DNA of 64,000 nucleotides, from positions 5,051,501 to 5,115,500 of the forward strand of contig NZ_CP025263.1 of the NCBI RefSeq assembly GCF_002843605.1, read 5' to 3'. The stretch's first letter is position 1. Every line of letters begins with the position of its first letter. This document shows positions 17,661 to 29,223 of this stretch, piece by piece. The notes beneath the pieces are model-generated. The model saw only the letters and a program-made list of their open reading frames with translations. It did not search any database and had not been told where the DNA came from. Source of the stretch: Pseudomonas sp. S09G 359. GTDB taxonomy: Bacteria; Pseudomonadota; Gammaproteobacteria; Pseudomonadales; Pseudomonadaceae. Made by a program: the position numbers and the translations under genes.

Positions 17661-18257
17661 TCAGTGCGGTGCAGCCGGTGCGGCCAGGCGGCTGTATTGG
17701 TCCTGGCTGATCCAGCCGGTGAATGCACGGTCATCGGCGTTGATGAACTCGACCTGGGCCCAGCCATCCTTGAAGGCCAGCACACCGACCACATCTCTTT
17801 TGACGATGTACGAGCGCTTGGCGGCCTTGGCACCAGGGGTTTTCAGCAGGTAGGCCTTGTCGGCGGACACCGTGACCAGGCCGATCCACGGTTTGGCGGC
17901 GGTCTGGGTCAAGTCCAGGCCGGTGGCAATCTCCGGCATCAGCACACTCAGGCAACCGGGATGCTCGCGACCCTGCTCCACGGTCAGGGTCACGCCGTCG
18001 GCCGAAGGCGCCACACTGCCGGGGTACGCCGCATCGAGCCAGGTGGTCAGCGCAGCGGGCTTGCCTTGCAGGTAAAACGCACAACCGCGGGTCACGCCCT
18101 CGCCCATCTCTTCAGCATAAAAGCCTTCAACCTGATGCTCCGGCGTCACCGCCAGCATCAGCCCTTCGTATTTGCCTGAATGCAACCCGGCCGAACCGGC
18201 AAAAGCCGACGCCCCGGCGCACAACGACAGCACGCCAACTGCTAGAAAACGCATCAT
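17661..18257 (-). CDS. Secreted protein of unknown function, candidate immunity protein for the adjacent muramidase
   Basis: A 198-residue protein with a clear signal peptide (MMRFLAVGVLSLCAGASAFA, then G), so periplasmic. The mature part has two cysteines that could form a disulfide (CAFYLQ near 60 and CLSVL near 105) and a C-terminal SH3-like stretch (KRDVVGVLAFKDGWAQVEFI, then TGWISQDQYSRL). The gene starts one base after the stop of the muramidase gene, so translation is coupled. Small periplasmic proteins encoded directly behind peptidoglycan-cleaving effectors are often their immunity proteins; that role is inference. No family name recognised. Confidence 0.75.
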   Translation of the reverse strand: MMRFLAVGVLSLCAGASAFAGSAGLHSGKYEGLMLAVTPEHQVEGFYAEEMGEGVTRGCAFYLQGKPAALTTWLDAAYPGSVAPSADGVTLTVEQGREHPGCLSVLMPEIATGLDLTQTAAKPWIGLVTVSADKAYLLKTPGAKAAKRSYIVKRDVVGVLAFKDGWAQVEFINADDRAFTGWISQDQYSRLAAPAAPH

Positions 18258-18258
18258 G

Positions 18259-19305
18259 CTATTTTTTCCCTTCAAGTTTTTCGTAGGCCTTTTGCATAAG
18301 CACGTCATAGTTGCCGTAGTCCTCGCCGTTATAGTTACGGGCCATGCCGGTAAAGTCTTTGGCTTTCATGGCTTTCATCAACGCCGGGCTTTTACTGCAA
18401 AAACCGAGAAATGCCTTTAGTTGGTTGCCGGCATTTACTTTCAATGCCGCCGAGAACTCAAACACGGTCTTGTAACCGCACGACGCAAAGTTGAACCCCA
18501 TGATCTGAAACATGCCCCAGGACGCCGACATCAAGGCCGCTTCCTGGTCGAGGGCAAACGCGGTGGCCATGGTTTCCCAGGCCTTGGCCTGGTCCTTGTT
18601 ATTGGCTTGCCACTGCGGCCCGGCCTTTTTCTTGTAGGGGTACGAAAGCAGCGGGTGCGCCTGGTCGTAGATGTGTTTGGTGTACTTGCGAAACAGGTGC
18701 CCTTCAAAGGCGATCACCGGCAACTTGGCCGGCCCGAAACCGGAACGCCCACCGGATTCCACAGTGGCGAAGGCCTTGATGATATTCACCGAAATACCAC
18801 TGCCCAACTGCGTGGCGGCGTTCTGGAAGTCCGTTTCGCTGAGCGTCATACCCCCATCGCACGTGGCCTGGAGCATCAACTGCCGGTTGCGTCGCTCGGC
18901 CTCGACCATCGCGCGCATGCGGTCCAGGTACACATTGACCGTCGCCTGCACCGCATCGCCCTGGTTATTGCCGAACACATTCAAAAAGCTTGGAATGCGC
19001 ATCGTCGGGAAGGCTTTCACCGGCACTTTCACCGCTTCTTCGATCAGGCTGTTGAAGGTGCGCCCAGTGGGGTCGATCACGCCATCGGGGTGGGCGTATT
19101 TGAGATGGCGAAACTGGTATTGGCTGATGCATTGCACCAACTGGCCATCGCACTTACCGTTTTCAGCCAGCGGAAACCCCATCTTGGGAATGATCAAATT
19201 GAACAAGTATTGGACGCACTGAACATCGGCGGGCAAGTTACGGGCTTTACCGGGGGCGCCCACCGAAGCGGTGATAAGACGCGGCAACCCTTGCAGGCTT
19301 TTCAT
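18259..19305 (-). CDS. N-acetylmuramidase (DUF3380-type) with N-terminal peptidoglycan-binding-like region
   Basis: A 348-residue cytoplasm-made protein with no signal peptide. Residues 20-90 resemble a peptidoglycan-binding-like module (VQYLFN, GKCDGQLVQCISQYQ, DGVIDPTGRTF). The C-terminal part (from about 170) fits the N-acetylmuramidase family: AFATVESGG with the candidate catalytic Glu at 183, FEGHLFRKYT, and MSASWGMFQIMGFNF. ATG 19305 has AGGA eight bases upstream and is preferred to ATG 19314. A leaderless muramidase coupled to a secreted partner fits a type VI secretion or similar effector; a phage-type endolysin is the alternative, though no phage genes are near. Confidence 0.85.
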   Translation of the reverse strand: MKSLQGLPRLITASVGAPGKARNLPADVQCVQYLFNLIIPKMGFPLAENGKCDGQLVQCISQYQFRHLKYAHPDGVIDPTGRTFNSLIEEAVKVPVKAFPTMRIPSFLNVFGNNQGDAVQATVNVYLDRMRAMVEAERRNRQLMLQATCDGGMTLSETDFQNAATQLGSGISVNIIKAFATVESGGRSGFGPAKLPVIAFEGHLFRKYTKHIYDQAHPLLSYPYKKKAGPQWQANNKDQAKAWETMATAFALDQEAALMSASWGMFQIMGFNFASCGYKTVFEFSAALKVNAGNQLKAFLGFCSKSPALMKAMKAKDFTGMARNYNGEDYGNYDVLMQKAYEKLEGKK

Positions 19306-19328
19306 CACAGACATCCTTGTTAGTTAAA

Positions 19329-19344
19329 GAAGTGATAGCACTTC
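19329..19344. promoter_or_regulatory. Palindrome in the muramidase promoter region
   Basis: GAAGTG-ATAG-CACTTC, perfect 6-base arms, 24 bases before the muramidase start in an AT-rich stretch. Possible operator or small leader hairpin; no regulator is identified. Confidence 0.35.
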
Positions 19345-19545
19345 AATATCAAGCTGGCACCCTTGTCATATTCTGAAACAAGTGGCCGGCGCAAACTAAC
19401 AAGGCGGTTTTGGGTTGTCCAGCGGGGGTTTGGAAAGTTGTGAAACAGCCGTCATCGACCGCACAATAAATATTGGCAGTGGCTGGGAAACACGGGATTT
19501 GGGTTTGAATCAGAGGGGGTGCTGCAAGAGGGAGCGTTATGGAGG

Positions 19546-19650
19546 CAACCCCACCAGCCACACCCCGGCACACAATGTTCCCGCTGTGGCTGCTGCCTTC
19601 CGGCTCTGACCAGGTTCACGGGTAATCGTTGCGGGGGGACCGATGGGGTC
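19546..19650 (-). ncRNA. ffs: 4.5S signal recognition particle RNA
   Basis: On the minus strand the sequence contains the nearly universal SRP domain IV: GGTCAG, then AGCCGGAAGG, then CAGCAGCC. The flanks pair as expected for the long hairpin: ACCCCATCGG at the 5' side with GGTGGGGTT at the 3' side, and CCGCAACG opposite GTGCCGGG. The RNA binds Ffh and guides membrane protein targeting. The ends are set from the helix and may be off by a few bases. It lies alone between the muramidase and the metallopeptidase genes. Confidence 0.92.
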
Positions 19651-19757
19651 ACCATAACGACGCCTGCCTCTCGGCAAGCGGGGCCATTGTACCGATCTCA
19701 TCGGAAGTTACAACCGTTGGTTCCGGATTAAAAAATGAGAAGGTTCAAGTACTTGCC

Positions 19758-19848
19758 ATGTGGGAGGGGGCTTGCTCCCGATGGCGGTGGATCAGGCAGT
19801 GGATTTGCTTGCTGGTATACCGCCATCGGGGGCAAGCCCCCTCCCACA
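19758..19848. repeat. REP pair (divergent arms, about 40-base spacer)
   Basis: Left arm ATGTGGGAGGGGGCTTGCTC and right arm GGGGGCAAGCCCCCTCCCAC in inverted orientation; the inner flanks also pair (GATGGCGGT with ACCGCCATC). It lies between ffs and the metallopeptidase gene. Confidence 0.88.
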
Positions 19849-19854
19849 GGTGCT

Positions 19855-21021
19855 TCATTGTGCCTGTACTACCTCATCGGCCCGGCCGCCCTCTTGCTGG
19901 ATCACCAGGTGAATAAAGTGCAGCTTGGCGATGACCGCCGGGGGCAGCACGAAGGGGTAGAAATCCGGCTGGCCCATGCTGCGCGACAGTTCATTGAGCA
20001 TGCCGGCCAGTTCGATCCAGGCGTTGACGAATGCCAGGAACGCCGTGCCGCCGGGGTGTTCCGGGTCGTAGAGGGTGGTGAGGGGGAATGGCTGGTAATC
20101 CAGGTCCATCTCGCGGGCGCTCATGCCAAAGCCCAAGGCAGTGTCGACCGCATCCATCATGTGCAGGTAATGCGCCCAGGTTTCGGCCCAGTCTTCCCAG
20201 GGGTGCATGGTGGCGTAGGCGCTGACGCAGGTTTGCTGCCAGTCAGGCCGCGGGCCGTTTTGGTAGTGCTGGTCGAGGGCGTCGGCGTAACTGGCGCGTT
20301 CGTCGCCGAATATGCGGCGAAAGGGTTCAAGCCGGTGGCTGTTGGCGATCAGGCGATCCCAATAATAATGGCCGACCTCATGGCGAAAATGGCCGAGCAA
20401 GGTGCGATAGGGTTCGCGCATCTGCACGCGGATTTTCTCGCGGTGGGCGTCGTCGGCTTCTTTGATGTCGAGGGTGATCAGGCCGTTGGCGTGGCCGGTC
20501 ATGGGCGCGTTGCCTTCGAGGTCGATGCCTACGAAGTCGAACGCCAGGCCGTTGTCTTCGTCGACACTTTTAGGCACCACTTGCAGGCCGAGGCTGATCA
20601 GTTGCGCCACCAGGCGGCGTTTGGCTGTTTCCACCTTGCGCCAGCGCTCGGGGTTTTCCGGGACGGACAAGTCGGGGATGGTGCGATTGAGGCTGCAGGC
20701 CACACACAACGGCGCGGTGCTGTGGGCCGGGATCAGCCAGTTGCAGGCGGCTGGAGTGTCGAGGTTGGCGCAGCGGCGGAAGGCGCCGGCGTCGAGGTTG
20801 TCGTCTTGCAGCCAGGTGTCGACGACGGGCCCGGGTTGCAGGGACGACAAGCGGCTCTGTTGTGGCTGATAGCCCAACAGCGCCTGGCAGGCCAGGCATT
20901 GGCTGTTGCGGAAGAACAGGGATTGCCCGCAACGGCACTGCCACACTTTGCTGTTGCGGGATGAGCCCGCCGTGAACGGTGCAGCGATGCGCGAACTGAG
21001 TTGCTCGAAGTAGCGGAACAT
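19855..21021 (-). CDS. Putative zinc-binding metallopeptidase with N-terminal zinc ribbon
   Basis: A 388-residue cytoplasmic protein. Near the N-terminus is a zinc-ribbon-like set, CRCG (about residues 31-34) and CLAC (about 44-47). In the second half HEVGHYYWD supplies the HExxH metal site and WEDWAETWAHY a likely third ligand Glu, the pattern of the putative zinc-binding peptidase family often seen near transglutaminase-like genes, none of which is in this window. ATG 21021 with GGGAGAG just upstream is preferred to an earlier in-frame start. Natural substrate unknown. Confidence 0.85.
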   Translation of the reverse strand: MFRYFEQLSSRIAAPFTAGSSRNSKVWQCRCGQSLFFRNSQCLACQALLGYQPQQSRLSSLQPGPVVDTWLQDDNLDAGAFRRCANLDTPAACNWLIPAHSTAPLCVACSLNRTIPDLSVPENPERWRKVETAKRRLVAQLISLGLQVVPKSVDEDNGLAFDFVGIDLEGNAPMTGHANGLITLDIKEADDAHREKIRVQMREPYRTLLGHFRHEVGHYYWDRLIANSHRLEPFRRIFGDERASYADALDQHYQNGPRPDWQQTCVSAYATMHPWEDWAETWAHYLHMMDAVDTALGFGMSAREMDLDYQPFPLTTLYDPEHPGGTAFLAFVNAWIELAGMLNELSRSMGQPDFYPFVLPPAVIAKLHFIHLVIQQEGGRADEVVQAQ

Positions 21022-21091
21022 GGCGATCTCTCCCTGGGTGACTGAGACTAGATCATTTCCTCTTCGAGATCGTTCCACTTTGGTAATGAGC

Positions 21092-21126
21092 GGGGCTGCT
21101 GCGCAGCCCAACGCGGGCAAGCCCGC
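21092..21126. repeat. REP element, second family
   Basis: GGGGCTGCTGCGCAGCCC hairpin followed by GCGGGCAAGCCCGC, close to the element at 10888. Its right end runs straight into the 18-bp tandem repeat. Confidence 0.75.
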
Positions 21127-21132
21127 TCGCCA

Positions 21133-23615
<2,483 letters not shown>

Positions 23616-23663
23616 TCAATATGTTAGTGCGCTTATTCTACTGACAACGCTGGAAACCAATCC

Positions 23664-24533
23664 TCAGCGTTTCTGTGTCAGGGCGCGACGCTCGAACTCG
23701 ACGATGCGCTGACGGTAGTGCTCGATGGTCTGGGCAGTCAGGACGCTGCGTTGGTCGTCCTTGAGCTCGCCGTTGAGTTCCTGGGACAGCTTGCGGGCGG
23801 CGGCCACCATCACGTCGAACGCTTGTTTCGGGTGACGCGGGCCTGGCAAACCGAGGAAGAAGCTCACCGCCGGGGTGCTGAACAGGTCGATATCGTCGAG
23901 GTCGAAGGTGCCTGGCTTGACCGCGTTGGCCATGGAGAACAGCACTTCGCCATTGCCAGCCATGCTTTCGTGACGGTGGAAGATATCCATCTCGCCAAAA
24001 CGCAGGCCGCTTTCGAGGATGTTCTGCAACAGTGCCGGGCCTTTGAAGCCGGCGGCGTCGCGGCAGATCACGCTGATCACCAGGACTTCTTCGGCAGCCG
24101 GCTGGTCGTTGACCGATTGGCGCGGCGCGGTCGACGTCTTGCCGACGTTTTCATCCGGGAAATCATCGTCGCGGCTGCTGAAGCTAGGCCCTTCGTCCAC
24201 GTCGAGGTTGAGGTCGCCCTGATGTGGCTCGGCAACCGCCGCGCTCGCGCGTTTGCCACGCTTGGAGGACGGCTCGCGGGCTTCACGCAGCGGCGCGCTC
24301 ATCGACGGCAAGTCGTGCTCGTCCAGCTGTGGTTCTTTGTGGGTATCCAGCACACGGGGCGGCCCCAGCAGCTCGGCGCTGCCGTCGTCGTCGGGCAAGT
24401 TGGACAGGTTGCGGTCCAGACGGAATTTGAGCTTGCCCTTGCCACCGCGCATGCGGCGCCAGCCATCAAAAAGAATACCGGCAATGACAATAATGCCGAT
24501 GACGATCAGCCACTCGCGCAGACCGATTTCCAT
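23664..24533 (-). CDS. zipA: Cell division protein ZipA
   Basis: A 289-residue inner-membrane protein that anchors FtsZ at the division site. It has a very short periplasmic N-terminus, one transmembrane helix (about residues 9-24, [26 protein letters not shown]), a charged proline-containing linker (residues 35-145) and the C-terminal FtsZ-binding domain with [14 protein letters not shown] and [18 protein letters not shown] 24533 is the standard start (MEIGLREW). A 259-base AT-rich spacer separates it from smc and probably holds its own promoter. Confidence 0.95.
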   Translation of the reverse strand: MEIGLREWLIVIGIIVIAGILFDGWRRMRGGKGKLKFRLDRNLSNLPDDDGSAELLGPPRVLDTHKEPQLDEHDLPSMSAPLREAREPSSKRGKRASAAVAEPHQGDLNLDVDEGPSFSSRDDDFPDENVGKTSTAPRQSVNDQPAAEEVLVISVICRDAAGFKGPALLQNILESGLRFGEMDIFHRHESMAGNGEVLFSMANAVKPGTFDLDDIDLFSTPAVSFFLGLPGPRHPKQAFDVMVAAARKLSQELNGELKDDQRSVLTAQTIEHYRQRIVEFERRALTQKR

Positions 24534-24792
24534 GTAATCCCGTGCCTCTAATAAAAAATGCTGAAAAATAAGGGGTTTAGCAACGTGCAAACCGCTTTAA
24601 AACGTGGCGCCAACTCTATGTTCTGGCTGACGTTTTACCCACGCACACGAAAATTTGACATTAAACTAGCACGACCAAAGATAACTTTACACCGTCTGTC
24701 AAAATGCCTTGAACAAATATGTCCATTTGCCACTTTCGCCAGACCGGTAAACGACCTTACATCGCGCTACAAAAAATCTCTCAAGGCGTGGC

Positions 24793-27700
24793 TCAGGATT
24801 CCACCATCGCCATCGCTTCTTCCACATCCACGGCCACCAATCGCGAACAGCCCGGCTCATGCATCGTGACGCCCATCAGCTGATCAGCCATTTCCATGGC
24901 GATCTTGTTGTGGGTGATGTAGATGAACTGCACGGTCTGGGACATCTCTTTGACCAAACGCGCGTAGCGTCCAACGTTAGCGTCATCCAGCGGGGCGTCA
25001 ACTTCATCGAGCATGCAGAACGGCGCCGGGTTCAACTTGAAGATGGCAAATACCAAGGCCAATGCGGTCAGGGCTTTCTCGCCGCCGGACAACAAATGGA
25101 TGGTGCTGTTCTTCTTGCCCGGAGGCCGCGCCATGATCGTTACCCCTGTATCGAGTAGATCTTCGCCCGTCAGTTCCAAGTAAGCGCTGCCACCGCCGAA
25201 AACTTTTGGGAATAACGCCTGTAAACCGCCATTAATCTGATCAAAGGTATCTTTGAAGCGGTTGCGGGTTTCCTTGTCGATCTTGCGGATCACGTTTTCC
25301 AGGGTGTCCAAGGCTTCCACCAAGTCGGCGTCCTGGGCATCCAGATAACGTTTACGCTCGGACTGCTGCTGGTATTCATCGATGGCCGCGAGGTTGATCG
25401 CGCCCAGGCGTTGGATACGTGCGGCAATCCGCTCAAGTTCTTCTTCGGCGTCTTTTTCGTTGGCCTGTGCGGTCAAGGTATTGAGCACGCCGTGCAGGTC
25501 GTAGCCGTCTTCCAGCAACTGGTCTTGCAGGGTCTTGCGGCGCACGGTCAGGGCTTGCCATTCCATGCGCTGCTGCTCGAGCTGGCCGCGGATCAGCTGG
25601 GACTGCTGCTCGGCCTGGGTCCGGCGTTTTTCGGCGTCGCGCAGTTCGCGGTCGGCGTCTTCCAGGGCGATCTGTGCAGTCTTGAGTTCTTCGTCGACGG
25701 TCATGCGTTTGTCGAGCAACTCTTCGAGCTTGAGGCGCAACTCTTCCAGGGGCGCTTCGCCCTCTTCAAGGTTGAGGCTCAGTTGCTCGCGCTTTTCGGT
25801 AAGGCGTTCGGATTGCATCTCCAGGCGCTCAAGGGCCTGGGCCGTGGAATTATGCTGAGCCTTGAGCGAGCCCAGGCGCACCGCCAATTGGTGGGCGTGG
25901 TCCTTGTGCTGGCGGGCTTCCTGGCGCACGCGGTCGAGGCGCTCGCGCAGGCTGTCGCGCTGGGCCAGCAGCAGCTCGCGCTGCTCGGTGTCCAGCGCCA
26001 TGCTGTCGAGGGCTTCCTGCAACTGCAGGCGCGCTTCACCGATCTGTTCGTGTTCGAGGGCGCGCTGCTCGCCCATCTCGGCGACTTCTTCGTCGAGGCG
26101 CGTACGACGCAGGGTCAGTTGCTCGACCTTGGCCTTGCTCGCCGACAGTTGGGCTTTCAGTTCGCCTTGCTGGCGCGCCTCGTCCTGCAACAGTCGGCGC
26201 AGGTGCTCGCGGCCGGTCTCTTGCTGACGCTGGGTGGCGCGCAGGGTTTGCAGTTCGGTTTCCAAGCGTTCCAAGGTGGCTTCGCGCTCTTCACGCTCGG
26301 CGCTCAGGTTGACGATTTCCTGGCCACGGGCCAATACGCCGCTTTCCGCTTCACTGGCGCGGCGCACCCGCAGGAAGTGCCGCCCGACCCAATAGCCGTC
26401 GCGGCTGATCAGGCTTTCGCCGGCTGCCAGTTGGCCGCGCTGGGCCAATGCCTGTTCCAGGGACTCCACCGGTTTGACCTGGCCGAGCCAGGGCGACAGA
26501 TCAATCGCCGCCTCGACTTTATCCAGCAGGCTGCCCGGCACCCGCACGCCATCGGCGGCCGGGCTGAGCAAACGCAGATCGCCCTGGGCAAAACCGGCCA
26601 GGTCGAAGCCGCCAAAATCGTCCACCAGCACGGCTTGCAGGTCGGCGCCTAAAACGGTTTCCACCGCCAGCTCCCAACCGGCTTCAACTTTTAACCCTTC
26701 GGCCAGGCGCGGGCGCTCGGCCAGATGCTGGTCGCGCAACCACTCGGCGGTGCCGGTGCCCGGGTCCAGCGCGGCTTGCTGCAAGGCCTCGAGGGAGGCC
26801 AACCGGCCGTTGAGCCGCTGCAAATCGCCCTGGGCTTGCTGCTGCGCCTGGGTCGCCTGTTGCAGCTGCTGACGCAATTGCTCCAGGCGCTCCACTTGCT
26901 GTTCTTCGCTGGCCTCCAGCTCTTCGAGGGTCATCTCGCTTTCGGCGAGTTGCTCACTCAGTTCCATGATCGCCGCGTCTTCCGGGTCGGCGGCGAGCAA
27001 TGCGCGCTCTTCCTGCATGCGGCGCTGGCGCTCGGCCAGGCGTTCCATGCTGGTTTCCAGCTGTTGGATGCGCGACTGCTGCACTTCGGCCTGGCGGCGC
27101 GGTTCGGCAGATTGCAGGTTGAAGGTGTCCCACTGCTCCTGCCAACCGTGCATGGTGGTTTCGGATTCTTCCAGCGCGGCGGCGGCTTCTTCGGCGGCGG
27201 CGCTGGTGATTTCCTGCTCGGGGGTGAGCATGTCCAGCTCTTCGCCGAGGGTCAGCAGCAGCGTGCGGTCGTGGCCCAGATGCGATTCGGTTTCCAACCG
27301 CGCGCGCTCGGCTTCTTTCAAGTCGTCCTGCAACTGGCGCAAACGCTGCTGGCCGTGCTGGATGCTCTGCTCGACGCGGGCGATATCGCCGCCCACCGAA
27401 TAGAAGCGCCCCTGCACCAGATTGAAGCGCTCGGACAGGTCGTGGTGCCCATCACGCAGGCGCTCGATGCTGGCGTCGGCATTACGTTGCTCGGCCACCA
27501 GGGCTTCGAAGCTGATTTCCTGGGTGCCGATAATCGCTTCGCGCTGGCCCACCTGGTCATTCAGCGCCTGCCAACGCAGGGCCGACAGTTGCGCCTTGAG
27601 CTGGCGCTCCTCGCCCTTGTATTCCTGATACTTCTCGGCGGCCTGGGCCTGGCGGTGCAGGCGCTCGAGTTGACGCTCCAGCTCTTCGCGCAGGTCGGTC

Positions 27701-28281
27701 AGGCGGGCGAGGTTTTCATGGGTGCGGCGGATACGGTTTTCGGTCTCGCGGCGGCGCTCCTTGTACTTGGAGATGCCGGCGGCTTCCTCGATAAAGTTGC
27801 GCAGGTCTTCGGGCTTGGCTTCGATCAGCTTGGAGATCATGCCCTGTTCGATGATCGAGTAGCTGCGCGGGCCCAGGCCGGTGCCGAGGAAGATGTCGGT
27901 GATATCGCGTCGACGGCATTTGGTGCCGTTGAGGAAGTAACTGTTCTGGCTGTCGCGCGTGACTTTACGGCGGATCGAGATCTCCGCGTAGGCCGCGTAC
28001 TCACCGATCAGCGTGCCGTCGGAGTTGTCGAACACCAGTTCGATGCTGGCCTGGCTCACTGGCTTGCGGCTGGTGGAGCCGTTGAAGATGACGTCGGTCA
28101 TCGACTCGCCACGCAGGTTTTTTGCCGAGCTCTCGCCCATCACCCAGCGTACGGCGTCGATGATGTTCGACTTGCCGCAACCATTGGGCCCGACCACCGC
28201 CGCCATGTTACTGGGGAAGTTCACCGTGGTCGGGTCGACGAAGGATTTGAACCCCGCCAGTTTGATGCACTTGAGCCGCAC
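24793..28281 (-). CDS. smc: Chromosome segregation protein SMC
   Basis: A 1162-residue SMC ATPase. Walker A VVGPNGCGKSNIIDAVRW is near residue 30; long heptad-rich coiled coils run to a hinge around residues 510-640 and back; the C-terminal head has the signature LLSGGEKALTALALVFAIF and Walker B FCMLDEVDAPLDDANV. It condenses and resolves chromosomes. The start codon is GTG at 28281 (reads MRLKCIKLAGFKSF); it begins 2 bases after the stop of the GntR gene, so the two are translationally coupled. Confidence 0.96.
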   Translation of the reverse strand: MRLKCIKLAGFKSFVDPTTVNFPSNMAAVVGPNGCGKSNIIDAVRWVMGESSAKNLRGESMTDVIFNGSTSRKPVSQASIELVFDNSDGTLIGEYAAYAEISIRRKVTRDSQNSYFLNGTKCRRRDITDIFLGTGLGPRSYSIIEQGMISKLIEAKPEDLRNFIEEAAGISKYKERRRETENRIRRTHENLARLTDLREELERQLERLHRQAQAAEKYQEYKGEERQLKAQLSALRWQALNDQVGQREAIIGTQEISFEALVAEQRNADASIERLRDGHHDLSERFNLVQGRFYSVGGDIARVEQSIQHGQQRLRQLQDDLKEAERARLETESHLGHDRTLLLTLGEELDMLTPEQEITSAAAEEAAAALEESETTMHGWQEQWDTFNLQSAEPRRQAEVQQSRIQQLETSMERLAERQRRMQEERALLAADPEDAAIMELSEQLAESEMTLEELEASEEQQVERLEQLRQQLQQATQAQQQAQGDLQRLNGRLASLEALQQAALDPGTGTAEWLRDQHLAERPRLAEGLKVEAGWELAVETVLGADLQAVLVDDFGGFDLAGFAQGDLRLLSPAADGVRVPGSLLDKVEAAIDLSPWLGQVKPVESLEQALAQRGQLAAGESLISRDGYWVGRHFLRVRRASEAESGVLARGQEIVNLSAEREEREATLERLETELQTLRATQRQQETGREHLRRLLQDEARQQGELKAQLSASKAKVEQLTLRRTRLDEEVAEMGEQRALEHEQIGEARLQLQEALDSMALDTEQRELLLAQRDSLRERLDRVRQEARQHKDHAHQLAVRLGSLKAQHNSTAQALERLEMQSERLTEKREQLSLNLEEGEAPLEELRLKLEELLDKRMTVDEELKTAQIALEDADRELRDAEKRRTQAEQQSQLIRGQLEQQRMEWQALTVRRKTLQDQLLEDGYDLHGVLNTLTAQANEKDAEEELERIAARIQRLGAINLAAIDEYQQQSERKRYLDAQDADLVEALDTLENVIRKIDKETRNRFKDTFDQINGGLQALFPKVFGGGSAYLELTGEDLLDTGVTIMARPPGKKNSTIHLLSGGEKALTALALVFAIFKLNPAPFCMLDEVDAPLDDANVGRYARLVKEMSQTVQFIYITHNKIAMEMADQLMGVTMHEPGCSRLVAVDVEEAMAMVES

Positions 28282-28283
28282 GC

Positions 28284-28943
28284 TTAGGCGTCCGCCAACG
28301 CTGCGATAACCAATGAGGAACTGCGCTGGCAGTAGGCCGACAGTACTTGGCGAATCTGCGGCAGGTCACGGGCAAGTACGGCGGCGAGCAATTGCTCGAA
28401 CAGTGCCAGGTATTCGCTCATCGACGCCTTGCGCTGATCCAGGGCCAGGTAATAGGCGCGGTTCATCGCCGGTTGCAGGTTCTCGACGGTTTCCTGCAAA
28501 TACGGGTTATTGGCGAAGGGGTACGCGGCGCGCATCACGTTGAAGCACTCTTCGACGAAGGCGCGGATGTCCTGGCGCTCGAAGTTGCCGACAAGACGCT
28601 GCTGGATCTGCACGAACGGCGCCATGTCGGCCTGGGTCTGCCAACCTTCGGCAACCGCATTGCCCAGCAAGATGTACAACTCGCTCATCAAGGTGCACAG
28701 GCTCTGCACCTTGTGCGCGGTGAGCTCGGTGACGTGGGCGCCACGGCGCGGCAGGATCGCGATCAAGTGACGGCGTTCAAGGATCAGCAGGGCTTCACGC
28801 ACGGAACCACGGCTGACATTGAGTGCCAGCGTGACTTTCTGCTCCTGGATCCGCTCCCCAGGCTTGAGATCGCCGCGAATGATACGTTCGGCGAGGTGAT
28901 GAGCGATTTGCTCGGCGAGACTGTCCGGCGCCTTGAACGTCAT
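28284..28943 (-). CDS. GntR-family regulator (FadR/FCD type) upstream of smc
   Basis: A 219-residue regulator with an N-terminal winged helix (residues 1-70, AERIIRGDLKPGERIQEQ and SRGSVREALLILE) and a C-terminal all-helical FCD effector domain. It is divergent from xdhA with a 280-base spacer that contains TGACC/GGTCA inverted repeats, so it is the best candidate for the local regulator of the xanthine dehydrogenase operon; its ligand may be a purine catabolite. It also sits at the head of smc with 2 bases between them, which links the expression of smc to it. Confidence 0.92.
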   Translation of the reverse strand: MTFKAPDSLAEQIAHHLAERIIRGDLKPGERIQEQKVTLALNVSRGSVREALLILERRHLIAILPRRGAHVTELTAHKVQSLCTLMSELYILLGNAVAEGWQTQADMAPFVQIQQRLVGNFERQDIRAFVEECFNVMRAAYPFANNPYLQETVENLQPAMNRAYYLALDQRKASMSEYLALFEQLLAAVLARDLPQIRQVLSAYCQRSSSLVIAALADA

Positions 28944-29110
28944 GTTTTCCCTTCAAAATCTTCTATCGATACAAGCGCGGCAGTGTAGCGCATTGGCTGG
29001 CTGATGGCGCTACGCCCACGGTGGCGAATTTGGCACGGAATAAGCAGCAATGAAAAGCCATAAGCCCGTAAAAACGCCGGTTTCAGAAGACTGAACCATA
29101 ATTGAAAGTG

Positions 29111-29165
29111 TTGCGATCGCAATTTCTTGACCTTCTGGTCAGAAAATCGTTGACCGAAAAGTCAG
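29111..29165. promoter_or_regulatory. Operator-like array upstream of xdhA
   Basis: A perfect 12-base palindrome TTGCGATCGCAA (29111-29122) is followed by TGACC-N4-GGTCA (29128-29141) and TGAC-N6-GTCA (29151-29164). The elements lie 60-110 bases before xdhA and 170 or more from the divergent GntR gene. FCD-type GntR proteins often bind GGTC/GACC inverted repeats, which makes that regulator the likely ligand. Confidence 0.55.
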
Positions 29166-29223
29166 ACATGACTAGATTCGGCGCAAAGCGGTTAACAACA
29201 ATAATGAGTCTGCGAGGCCTTCC

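Noticed and set aside
18259..19305. Prophage endolysin cassette
   Set aside because: No holin, tail, capsid or integrase gene nearby; partner has a signal peptide and no holin-like helices.
26725..28287. Long hydrophobic-looking frames opposite smc
   Set aside because: The Leu/Gly/Phe-rich translation arises from reading coiled-coil codons in reverse; not a membrane protein.
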